A stretch of DNA of 64,000 nucleotides, taken from positions 9,739,047-9,803,046 of the forward strand of contig OZ024786.1 in the NCBI GenBank assembly GCA_964017065.1. The letters run 5' to 3'. Below, one piece after another: positions 33,191 to 42,875 of the stretch; within the stretch, counting starts at the first letter, position 1; every line of letters begins with the position of its first letter. The notes below the pieces were generated by a model. It made no database searches and was not told the origin of the DNA. It saw nothing but the letters and a program-made list of their open reading frames with translations. The translations under genes were made by a program, and so were the position numbers. Source of the stretch: Haliclona indistincta. Taxonomy: Eukaryota; Porifera; Demospongiae; Haplosclerida; Chalinidae.

Positions 33191-33480
33191 TAGATTTTCA
33201 CAGTACCGTAATCATTTTTTCCCTTTTTTTAATTTATAGTTTCTCATGTTGTGTCCACTTGTACAGTGTTGTTCATAAAGACATAGTCAATTAATCTTGA
33301 TGTGGATCACAAGTTGTAGTGGTTTGTTTCTTGAGAGTTAGCGATAACTTCATCTGGATGAAAGAGGGAGTGTCAAGACATTAGAGATACTAGAAACCCT
33401 ACAGTAAAAATTATAAAGATAGTAAAACTTTACACTAACCTTTACAACAGTCGTCTGTAAACTGTAAAATTTCAGTTTCG
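33190..33480. repeat. Dispersed repeat holding the unoccupied insertion site of the 7-kb element
   Basis: 33241-33322 matches 42501-42571, and 33312-33470 matches 49532-49690. The uninterrupted junction GATCACAAGTTGTAGTGG is at 33305-33322. The first part (TTTTCACAGTACCGTAAT…AATTTATAGTTTCTCA) also recurs at 40775-40806. It abuts the piggyBac fragment and is probably its 3' non-coding part. Confidence 0.85.
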
Positions 33481-33611
33481 CCAAAAATGTGACAATGAAC
33501 TAGCTTAGCTTGAGTTTTCTACTAGAAGCTGGTTCTGCTCCGACAAGCGCAGTGGCTTTGTAAGTTGCTGCACAGTTAGGCCTAAAGTAGATCATCGGTT
33601 TCGAGTAGCTG

Positions 33612-34297
33612 TCATGGGCGTTTCTTTTGATGATGGTAGGCACTCGATTGTGAGTTAGCATTGGTAATCGCAACATCAAAGAGAAACCAGAAGATGTACT
33701 TGTAGTATTTGCTACTCTTCAGCCTCACCCTATAGTAATTCCTCAGCTGGTCACCTTTGTCAACCCTGATAACCATCATCTCCTCTCTCTGGCAGGGTTG
33801 TGTTGTCAACAAATGGAGGAAGTGCGTGATTTCCTCAAAGCAATCTCTTGTAATCTAGCTTGTGATTGCATCACAGCGAAGCCGTGGTTCCTTGCTCCAG
33901 AAATCACGCACCTCGGGGCGTTTGCTGTTGCCCATTATGACTTGAAATCCAAAGTACGCCCTTATTTCTGTACTGTTGGTTCTCCATGTTGTGTCACCTT
34001 TACAGAGAGCTGCGTATCTGTTTGTTTCCTCTGTGATATGCTCTAGCAGTTCATCTATAAAGAATAGTTTGAACACCTCAGCTGGATCTTTGGATATCTC
34101 TTCCTTGGGACCGGGTGAACCAGTGAATGGGTGGGTTCACTACCACTGGTGTGGATGAATCCAACCAATCTGTAGGATTTAGTAAACAATGTAAGCACAG
34201 TCTTCATGTCCACTTGTTTGTCCAATGTTCTCCAGTATGTGCTGTAGTTTTCGATCTCATCAAGAACTTCTTTTATTGATCTAATAAAAAGATTCAT
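33612..34297 (-). pseudogene. piggyBac-like transposase, internally deleted
   Basis: The N-terminal part (34297-33855) contains ELLEHITEETNRYAALCKGD and EIRAYFGFQVIMGN, characteristic of the piggyBac DDE_Tnp_1_7 family. The C-terminal part (33812-33612) contains DKGDQLRNYYRVRLKSSKYY and KYIFWFLFDVAI. The central catalytic Asp region between them is absent: only about 40 bp separates segments normally hundreds of residues apart. Frames also differ between the parts. A dead, deleted copy. Confidence 0.8.
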
Positions 34298-34849
34298 AAT
34301 AATTATTGCAAAATAAGTTATTTACTCACCCAATGTGTTTCTGTTAACAGGTGCTAAAAGAAGCAAAGAAGTGACTGTAAAAATGTCTCATCAGTTAAAC
34401 TGTAGATCCGATAACGCTGGAACTAAAATCGATAGCATGGTGCCAGCGGACCGATACTGCTGTGAGAGGCTGCTTCCTCTGTTACTGATCTTGCCGTGTT
34501 TAAGGAAGGTTCTGGACCACCCATTACTTCAGTTAATCCTAGTGATCCAGTGTCATAATTATTACACTATTGCATTGAAACTGTTTGAAACTTCATCAGT
34601 TGAAACAAGATCATCGACTGTGTCTGTCCATATCCTGGTCGGCTGCTGCATCTGTGAAGAATACAAGCCTCATACTGTATCTACTTGTGTGCATAATTTG
34701 TTACCTTGAACATCATCAAGTTCTGGATCATCTAGAATCTCATCATCACCTCTGTCTTGAATACTCAAAATCTGATTCCGTTGGGCGTGTGTGCAGAAGT
34801 CAGTGCTGCACTTGTTGTGAACCAGTGATATGGACCGTTCTTTAAATCG

Positions 34850-35087
34850 TGCTCCACATCTTTACAGCCTTCTTCTTGTCCTTTTCCTTGCTGCTCATTT
34901 TGATAGCACATCGTGCCGCACTAGTCAGCTTCTTCCCCATGTGATTGGTCAATCTACCTTTGCCCTTGTACTGAGGGTTATCTTGAACCAACTTCTCCAA
35001 CCTTGACCGATAACACTTGCATGCATGATTAGCACACTCCAGCTTCTTTATATACCTTCACATACCGGGACCTTTTGTAGGAGAGTA
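34850..35087 (-). pseudogene. Mutator-like transposase fragment, right half
   Basis: The minus frame contains IKKLECANHACKCYRSRLEK and NPQYKGKGRLTNHMGKKLTS, which I recognise as the ECANHA…CYR region of the Mutator-like transposase domain found in invertebrate proteins. It is followed by stops. Its left half (towards the N-terminus) lies at 40176-40333, on the other side of the RecQ/DUF6589 element. Confidence 0.6.
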
Positions 35088-35276
35088 GGGTATACCTAGC
35101 CTCGTCCCCAGGCTCTCCACTTATCTGTACGGAGAGCCTGGTCGCTAATCTCACGTGAGCGCAGCGAAGATAATGAGCGTGGGCTTGGACATACCGCACA
35201 CCCACGCCATTCGGTTGTTAGTCTCGTGCCGGAGCAGGTTTCGGTATCAGGTTACACACATCGCGGTATCTACAAA

Positions 35277-37164
35277 ATGCTGAGGAACATCTGTCGGTGT
35301 AGCGCATCGGACGAGTGCGATGCTCTAACGAAGAGTCAAGAAGCCCTACAAAAGCACTTCAATTTCTCTGAGTTTAGACCTGGCCAAAGGGATGCTATTC
35401 TTTCTGTCCAGCATGGTCGAGATGTGTTTGTCCAGATGGCTACTGGAGCTGGAAAAACACTGTGCATGTTTATACCAGTTCTTGCTGGTCATGAACAGTC
35501 AATGGCAATAATCATTAGCCCTTTGAGTGGATTGATTGACCAACAGGTATTATAAGTTGTGAATGCATGGTATAAGCATTGAGCAATTGCTTAGATCGAG
35601 CAATTAACTGGGATAGGCATTACAGCTGTCAGTGCCCGGCATGATAACTATGAGTTGGCTGCTGCTGGAAATTATCGCTTCAGTAAGGAAACCAATTATA
35701 ATTATTGGCATGCATTATTATTAAAATGTTAGTTTTCACATCTCCTGAGGTAATAACAACTACCCCATGGCGCAACATTTTCTCTGTTCCTTATTTTAAG
35801 AGAAACTTGGTACTTCTTGCCATTGATGAAGCGCACTGTATCACTGACTGGTAATTTAATTTCATTGTTGCATAAAAAATATTATTAACATTAAAATATA
35901 CAGGGGAGATGATTTTCGTGTCTCGTTTAAAAAGTTGGGTGGGTTGAGAGCATTAACATCAGTGCCATTTATGGCTCTCACTGCAACAGCATCTCCTCAG
36001 TCCAAAATAGTCATAACAGAGTCACTGAATCTAGAGAACCCAGTTGTTGTGTCAGGAAGTATCAATCGTCCTAATATATTTTTATCCGCAAGTCCAATCG
36101 GTAGAATAAGCGTAAGTCATGCATCTTACAAATATTCTCTTATAATAGTTATCACTTTACATGTAGAAAGATCTAGCTGGGATTACTGAACAGCTTAGCA
36201 ATACCGATGCCCGATCTATTCCGAAAACCCTGATTTTCACGCAAACAAAAAACATGGCTTGTCGTCTGTATTCATTACTTTGTAAATCTGCACATAGCTC
36301 CAGTTATGTGAGTATGTATCATGCTTCCCTCACACCTGCAACTAAGCATGATATAAGAACTGGTTTTGAGAGAGAGGATGGAATTAGATGCATTGTGGCA
36401 ACCATAGCCTTTGGAATGGTAAGCAGTAAGAGTACACATAAAATGATTATCCAGTGGTATATATTGCAGGGTATGGACATTCCTGATATTCAGTTTGTTA
36501 TAGTATATGGGGTGCCGAAAAATATGAGTCATTTACATCAGGTAGCTATATAATAAATGCATGCTATATATACCTGATGATTCATGTAATTATACAGCTT
36601 TGTGGTCGTGCTGGTCGTGGAGGTCATAGTTCTCGAGCGCATCTATTTTATAGCCCTAGACAAAAGAATGTAGATACAGATGTTCAGAAATTTTGTACTG
36701 AAAAGGAGAATTGTCGCAGAAAGAATGTAGTACTAGCTATGGGAAGTCATGAAGTGATTCATTCCAGCAGAGATATGGCTTGTTGTGATATTTGCAGTAG
36801 TATTCCTGACAACCTTTCAATATTACCCAAAAAAAGCCGAGTGGTGCAGCAAAAAAGGCGAAGTGCTCAAAGGCAAATAGACGAAAGTTTGGAAAAAGAG
36901 TTAAAGGATCGATTGTTAGAGGAAAGAAATGAATTTATGCAAAAGCATCCTCACTATCTTATGATTGGAAGCGATTTTGTCTGTCCAACAGTTGTGATTG
37001 ATGACATTTGTAAAAACGCTAGATTTATCAAATCAAAGGATACTTTGTGCACTACTTATGATATGCTACCTGAAATAAAAGAAAAATTCTACAATTCTAT
37101 CATGGAACTGCTTAATAATGCACCAGCACCATTAAAAAAGCAAAGGACCAAATTTAATGTTTAA
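35277..37164 (+). CDS. RecQ-type DNA helicase carried by a transposon
   Basis: ATP-dependent 3'-5' DNA helicase of superfamily 2. Exons: 35277-35546, 35595-35682, 35733-35850, 35904-36111, 36167-36418, 36470-36541, 36598-37164. All phases fit and give 524 residues. Motifs in order: FRPGQRDAI (motif 0), MATGAGKT (Walker A), AIDEAHCITDWGDDFR (DEAH box plus the RecQ aromatic-rich loop), ALTATAS (motif III), TLIFTQTKN (IV), IRCIVATIAFGMGMDIP (V) and QLCGRAGRGG (VI). A Cys cluster follows (FCTEKENCRRKN … CCDIC), as in the RecQ zinc-binding subdomain. No winged-helix RQC or HRDC domain is evident. An in-frame extension upstream of 35277 lacks an ATG. Its stop overlaps the opposing gene's stop by 4 bp. 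Confidence 0.9.
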
Positions 37165-39964
37165 AATATATCAATCAGTGAATACTCTGCATCAAATGGA
37201 TCAAGATCTTCTGAATCTGCAGGGATTTCTTCAGAATCAGCAACTTCTCCAGCTGATGTTCGTTCAAGTGTATCTTTCAACCAAGCTTTGGTTAGTTTCT
37301 TCCATCCATTCTCTGTTGGATCCAAGAATTGTGGAGACCTACGCTCAGCTGATTCGGTTGTCACATCTTTGTCAAGCAGATGCTTCACCATTTTTAAGAC
37401 ATCGATACTTGCATCGTGCGTAGTATGTGCACTTGTTTGAGGTGGGACACAGAATGCACGATCGGCTTTCTGAGCAGCTTCCATCAGAAACAGTACACTC
37501 ATTGATACCTCCTCAAGATGCTTAGCTGTGAGATTAGCCCCAGCTGATCGAACTGTTTGCTTGAATATCCTGTAAATAAATAAATTATTATAATACAATG
37601 TACAATTAATTGTTTTGATTATACCTACAATTACGCTAATTCGGAAAAAATAATATAGAATACATTATAAACTCACAAATTATAATGTTCCAGATGTTGA
37701 TCAATTGGTTTTCCATGCCCAAGCTTCCCTCTGGTGTTAACTGTCCTGTTATTGGTTACTATGTAGGCTATGTGCTTTGGAAAACTAGCTGTTAGATTAG
37801 AGAGCAAATGCACAGACTCGCACGCATAGTTTTTACACCCTGTAGCAATAAATCTTGGAAGCCACCACTTCCAGTGCCTGATAATGTGAGGGCCGTCTTC
37901 CCACCGTATTGCTTGTCGAAGATCAACATACAAAAACGACAAGTGAAGGAATCCAGTGTGTAGATGATACACTGGATCCTCAGGCTTAGACTGCTTTGGC
38001 ATCAGAGCAAATGAAACGATTCTCTTAGCTGTGTCAAGGAGCCATTGCTGAGAACAGTCATGTTCAATGCTGTCTGTCACTTCTTTGATGTTGAGAAGAC
38101 ACAGAATAGAAGCAATTAGGTGGCCTTTAAATACATGGATTAGGAACTCATCTCCTACATTGAACACTTTAACAGCTTTGTCCACGCGAGTGCGTCGAAT
38201 TAGCTCCCGTAGGTTGCAAAGTGAACCTGGTTGTGCTGCAGTACCCCAAAATATTGCAAATGCAACTCTCAAGCACTCCCATAAAAAGTGGAAATCACCT
38301 GCAGTGTGCAATGTAGATTATTATGTACCATAATAGAGAGGCATACACATACCTGGAGACTCACATACCCAAGTTAGTTTGTCTTCTCTCTTGGTTTCAG
38401 GCTGCCGCCACATCTTGCTCGACCTCACATTTTTGCAGGTCAGCTGATCTCCAATTACTACCTGAATTAATTTGGGATGCTATAGTGCATGCACGCATGC
38501 AGTTTACATGCAGGCTATATAATATACCTGTGGATCTCCAGTAAGCTTTGCGTCATCCATCAACTTAGCAAGTATGTCGATTGTATCAGCAATGTATTTC
38601 TCGTCTTTAAACAGAACTTTCATTGGCACAACCTCACTCTTTGATACTTCTCCAACTGCTACATCATCTTGAACGAATACCTCAAGGTCTTTTAGATCGG
38701 AAAATTCAGCAACTAAGAACTTCATGATGTATTTGACTGCTCTTTTGTGAAGTTCTCCAGCATCTTCTTCAGTCGGAAGAAAGTCGCAAACAGTTAAGGA
38801 ATCAATGTGACGCTGAGGGGCGTGGTCATTCCAGTCAAATTCCCAGGGAGGGAAATTTGTTATCTTGATAGCCAGTCTAGTAGTAAGATTTAGCATCTTC
38901 GAGTGGCGATCTTAAGATGATAAGAATTAAAATCAACAGGCTATACAACTTGTATACGCATTGGTTTTTACCTTCTCTTTCGTGACGAACTTTTTGGTGG
39001 ATATTCAAGTTATCATATACCCACAGCCAATGGTCCTTCTGAACTACTTTATCGTAGTTAGACTCCATTGTGAGTTGTTGTAGATATTTCCAACCACTAT
39101 CGTAAGAGCCACACACTCCGGCATGGTTCAAAGTGGCAATAGTCTACAAAAATTATTGACGGTATAATACATACATACCGTAATTATCAATTTCGTCCCA
39201 TGCAAGCTCCACCCATAGCAGAATGCACTATGCATTTCTACTTTATTAAGCTATTATGATCATACCTGACGGCTCGCTGATCTGGCAATTAGCATAAAGG
39301 TAATGAGCAATTGTATGCCAAGCACTTTGTTCGATCTTGATTTCACCAGAGTTAGCAGTGACATCATTGCTTTGAGCTCGGGTCCCATCAAGCTTGATTC
39401 AGATCCAGCATATGCATTGCGATCGCAATGACCAAGTTGCATAATCAGCTTCATTAGATCAGGTGCATGTTCAGTACATTCTGATATCAGGGCTGACATT
39501 GTAAACTCGTGGAAGTGTTGGATTGTATCAGGACCGTGGTATACTGCATTTCGTTGAAACATTAAGTGAGAAAGTTGCTCTGAAAGTTGCGATGGTGCAT
39601 ATTGTTGCAGTTGGTCAATTCTTTCTCTAAGAACTTGGTTTTCTTTTTCTGCTTCACTAAGTCGCCTCTCTGCCAGTTCAGCTCGCATTCTCAAGTCACT
39701 GGCACTTTCAGCTCCAGCTGCTTCCGCTTTACGACAAATACCAAATACATGCGTGTGCCGTGAATGACCAAGTCTCTTAGCGAAAGAATTTGGGAAGCTT
39801 TCTTCAATGAATCTATGAATGTTAAGTGCACTCAAGGACTTATGAGGAAATTCAGCCAGCATCTCTTCCTTGATTGAATCGAATTTCACACGTTTTGGGG
39901 CAGGCCCGTCAGTCGCTGCTTCTTGGTATCGACTCTTCAGCCACTTCGATTCGTCTGATTCCAT
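37161..39964 (-). CDS. DUF6589-type protein, candidate transposase of the helicase element
   Basis: Exons (minus): 39964-39266, 39143-38972, 38910-38528, 38461-38353, 38298-37677, 37569-37161. Phases agree and give 797 residues. The N-terminus has a basic region and a coiled coil (AELAERRLSEAEKENQVLRE). The middle and C-terminal half carry VYDNLNIHQKVRHERE, VVIGDQLTCKNVRSSK, and then DFHFLWECLRVAFAIFWGTA, the pattern of DUF6589 proteins. The 'DN' and 'GDQLT' Asp residues are candidates for metal-binding catalytic residues of an RNase H-like fold. That is a hypothesis. As the only other gene in a complete TIR element, it is the likely transposase. No stop or frameshift. Confidence 0.75.
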
Positions 39965-40175
39965 CTCTGTACTGTGCCGTAGCTAGTTCCGGTCGTAATT
40001 AGGCGGAGTTAGCAAAATACGTGGGCATGCAGGGCTAGTATGCCCACGCGCACTAATTACCTGTCTACTCTCCGTAGACAGGTAAGGCGCATCACGTGAG
40101 ATTAGCGACCAGGCTCCCTGTCGGAACAAAATAGTGCCGAGAGGGTGGAGCCTGGGGACGAGGCTAGGGTATACC

Positions 40176-40333
40176 ACTATCACCAAAAAAGCGCATGCAT
40201 CGAACTCCATGGATCTAACTCCATGGACCTTTTCTGCATTTTTGAAGCCTTCAAGAATTGTAGATGTCTCCATCTCTGATGAAGAGTCTGTCCAGCTTGT
40301 GGCACTAACATCTGTAGCACTAGCTTGATTCTC
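40176..40333 (-). pseudogene. Mutator-like transposase fragment, left half
   Basis: The minus frame contains TSWTDSSSEMETSTILEGFK and NAEKVHGVRSMEF, followed by GDSG at the junction. This matches the region just before the ECANHA segment in Mutator-like transposase proteins (from memory). The helicase element was inserted between this half and 34850-35087. The frames of the two halves do not agree, so the gene was already decayed or has decayed since. Confidence 0.6.
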
Positions 40334-40334
40334 T

Positions 40335-40700
40335 ATTAGGTCAATCACTTCCAGAACATGGTGAAATGATGCATTGTCTAGTATGACGACTGAGTGAGAA
40401 TTAACCCAATCAAGTGTTTACAAAACAGGCAAAAAGAGTTGACTCTATGAACTCTTGAAACCGTTTTCCATTATCTGAACCCTCGGCCAGGTAAAAATGA
40501 TGTATTCCTTCTAGGGACATGATTGGAATGACTGAGTATCGCTTTCTACGGGCAAGGATTTGGTGATCTCTTGGCTGAATTCTTCTTAGGCTATACCCCA
40601 ATTTACAGCTATTTCTGCCATGAACTTTGCTCTCTCTCTCTTCACTGCGCTGTACCGGAATGTGTTTGATAACTTGTCGCCTGTACCATTCTGTCACCAA
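40335..40700 (-). pseudogene. Tc1/IS630-like DDE transposase fragment
   Basis: The minus frame includes RKRYSVIPIMSLEGIHHFYL, AEGSDNGKRFQEFIE and, after a frame change near 40410, NSHSVVILDNASFHHVLEVI. The last is the second catalytic Asp motif of DDE_3 transposases (ILDNASxHH). The first Asp and the final Glu/Asp regions are missing. It is fused directly to the Mutator-like fragment at about 40334. Confidence 0.7.
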
Positions 40701-40953
40701 AATATGTGCTAATGATACTATGAACTAGTATATTCAATTTGGTTTTCTCTGCTGGTGTCACATTTGATGGATTTTCACAGTACCGTAATTAAATTTATAG
40801 TTTCTCAAGTTGTGTACAAGGTACAAGTTAGCAAAACAATTGAACAATTGAAATGCAACAAAAGGGCCAACCTTTTCCTTGAAGTGATCTAGTCTCTTTC
40901 TTTTCATCTACAATGAGACTTTATAATTATACCACATAACACAGACAGTTATA

Positions 40954-41451
40954 TCAACCAAAATTGTACTCATTTCGCCTCTCTGTATACATCTTACCTA
41001 GCTCTTTTTGCAACATCATAATCTGGGTCTTCTTTGTTTCTATTGCGTCACGAGCATCATTTAGACTATCCTCCATCTCTCTCAGTTTGAGGTCTTTCTC
41101 TGTGCAATCTTTACAACTATGGCTCTGCAGGATGGCTGCTGACATTGATAAAATGCTCGCGTTTTGAGCTTCGGCTTTTTGTTTGTTTTGGCTACTTTTT
41201 CTTTTGTTGCCACTGTCAGCTACAGACCTAATCTTTGCTTTTGTAGTGGTTGAGGTGTGCTTGCTAGGCTGTGCTGGCAGTGGGCTCGACTGTGTGGGCG
41301 AGGTCAGCTGTTGAGTGGGTAAACTGGGCTGAATGTCGTCAAGCAAGTCTTCTAGTTCTATTTTTTTAGAATCTAGTAACAAGATTAACCAAAACTGTGT
41401 ATGAACATAATCTAAATTACTTACTTGAAGCTGCCAGTATCCTCGCTCCAT
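40954..41451 (-). CDS. Coiled-coil protein exon(s), unknown
   Basis: A 165-residue open stretch: Ser/Pro/Gln/Thr-rich middle (PSLPTQQLTSPTQSSPLPAQ), then a coiled coil CKDCTEKDLKLREMEDSLND followed by LQKELGKMYTER. The first about 30 residues may belong to a separate exon, with a splice near 41370 (GATTCTAAAAAAATAG). The layout resembles a DNA-binding accessory protein of a DNA transposon, but no DNA-binding domain is seen. Not recognised. Confidence 0.35.
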   Translation of the reverse strand: MERGYWQLQVSNLDYVHTQFWLILLLDSKKIELEDLLDDIQPSLPTQQLTSPTQSSPLPAQPSKHTSTTTKAKIRSVADSGNKRKSSQNKQKAEAQNASILSMSAAILQSHSCKDCTEKDLKLREMEDSLNDARDAIETKKTQIMMLQKELGKMYTERRNEYNFG

Positions 41452-41733
41452 ACCTATGCTTTCGATTGTGTGGATGTGTGGATTGATAATTATGTTAGAA
41501 CAAGCATTTTTTTGTTATTGACCTGACAAGTGACAAATACGTAAACTGGTACAACTTTATTGGCTGTATTGGTGCTGACACCAGTGATGTTTTTCGAGCC
41601 GTTCTCTATATAATTGTAGCTATCTGGCTGTTCGGACCTATCAAAATTGGAAATATTAGGTCACGGTGCTCAGCTCCCCTCAGACAAAAAGTTTTTCCAA
41701 AATATTTTTTGTAAAACACAGCTCTTTGGAGTG

Positions 41734-42518
41734 CTAATGGAGAATGGACGCCCATAATCTGTGAGCTTGGTCTTCCTCTTTTGGTGTAACAATTGGAGCA
41801 TGTTTCACAACAGCTCCGACGCCAGCCTTCCTAAGTTCCCGAAATCTGACCTGCTTAGCTCCAGTTAACTCGCAAAAGCGAGTGTTTTTGTCGTCCAAGA
41901 AATTTGGGCACTCAGCAGAAGTAGTGTTAGCCTGGCGATAGAGGCCAACGAGTAAGTTGACTATTGTAGAAGCAGGATACGGGTTCCCGTCTGAGCGGCG
42001 AACCTCCATGACGAAGCGAGAAAGCCAGTAATTGAGCTCGTCAATCTTTATCAATCTGTCCAGAAGATTTCCTACTTGATCCATGGATCAAGTAGGAGAT
42101 GCTCTGGACACTTCTCTGTTGAAGCTTTGTTCCGTTGCTCTCACCACTCATCAAAAACACGCTTTGCCCAGGTAGTCACCTTTGCAGTGTTCTTTGGAAC
42201 AAAGCCAGAGCAAATGGCTTTCATGCTAGAAGGGGAAGTTGGCTCACTGAAGTGACGCGTTGGTTCTGCAGTGTTTTGTGAAGTTTTTTCCATTCTGCCG
42301 CAGCAATTCCACTCAGAGCACCAAAGCTCTTCTAAGCAAAACGGTCTAGAACACATAGCGTCGCGTCTAGAAGCGGTCGCCTTGGCAACAGTTCCTGGCA
42401 ACAAAATGGTTAACCCATGATTTACTTCGACGGTGCGCGACATACCCTCGGTGGTTAATTTACCACCTTCGTGCCCTTGGGCGAAAAAAAAATTAACTAG
42501 TTTCTCATGTTGTGTCAT
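41734..42518 (-). pseudogene. Crypton-type (DUF3504) recombinase-like gene, broken at a palindrome
   Basis: The N-terminal part (42518-42141) ends with ICSGFVPKNTAKVTTWAKRV. The C-terminal part (42084-41734) has DELNYWLSRFVMEVRRSDGN and PYPASTIVNLLVGLYRQANT. These match the SAM-like plus DUF3504 region of Crypton-derived genes of the ZMYM/QRICH1 type (established family; assignment by motif). The two parts are in different frames. A perfect 26-bp palindrome at 42071-42096 lies at the break and accounts for the disruption. The catalytic half is not present. Confidence 0.6.
42071..42096. repeat. Perfect 26-bp palindrome in a coding region
   Basis: CCTACTTGATCC-ATGGATCAAGTAGG, centred between 42083 and 42084. 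The two arms encode overlapping versions of the same few residues in opposite senses, as expected from an inverted micro-duplication. Confidence 0.95.
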
Positions 42519-42600
42519 ACAGTGTTGTTCATAAAGACATAATCAAAAAATCTTGATGTGGATCACAAGTTTATAGTGGCCCAGAGAGTCGTCGCCGTAC

Positions 42601-42735
42601 TTTTGCCGTCGATAGCTACTTTGACATCGCCTATAGCAAGTTTAGCACCGCCGATAGCAACTTTGGCTTGACACCGCCGATAGCAAGTTTAACTTGACAC
42701 ACCGCCGATAGCAAGTTTAACCGCCGATAGCAACT
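42601..42735 (+). repeat. Left subterminal iterons of the 7-kb element
   Basis: About six imperfect copies of CACCGCCGATAGCAAGTTTA with variable spacing. They are in inverted orientation relative to the array at 49309-49494. Likely transposase-binding sites (inference). Confidence 0.85.
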
Positions 42736-42875
42736 TCGATTATTATAGCACGAGTTATAGCACCACTATAACCAGACACCACACCCAATAATTATTGAAT
42801 ATTCTATGTAACGCGCACTATTGAGTCGCATGCAGTCACCGTTAAGCGTTGACTTGTCGTTCCATATAGGCCATC

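Larger units (their letters stand above)
35097..40166. mobile_element. Complete transposon encoding a RecQ-type helicase and a DUF6589-type protein, 5,070 bp
   Basis: Seen: terminal inverted repeats of 19 bp, TAGCCTCGTCCCCAGGCTC at both ends, with an internal partner GAGCCTGGTCGCTAATCTCA on each side that could pair with the terminus. The 9-bp direct repeat GGGTATACC flanks the element (35088-35096 and 40167-40175). Its sequence is itself nearly palindromic. The element splits a Mutator-like fragment whose two halves lie on either side. Inside are two intact convergent genes. The only similar published case I recall is the helicase-bearing lineage of the Academ superfamily; whether this element belongs there needs a comparison I cannot make. 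Structural intactness and identical termini suggest recent activity. Confidence 0.85.

Noticed and set aside
36275..36532. Minus-strand frame opposite helicase exons 5-6
   Set aside because: It overlaps the catalytic RecQ motifs on the other strand and is a shadow.
40018..40172. A host promoter or CpG-rich regulatory block
   Set aside because: It is the right end of the helicase transposon, with the same termini as 35097.
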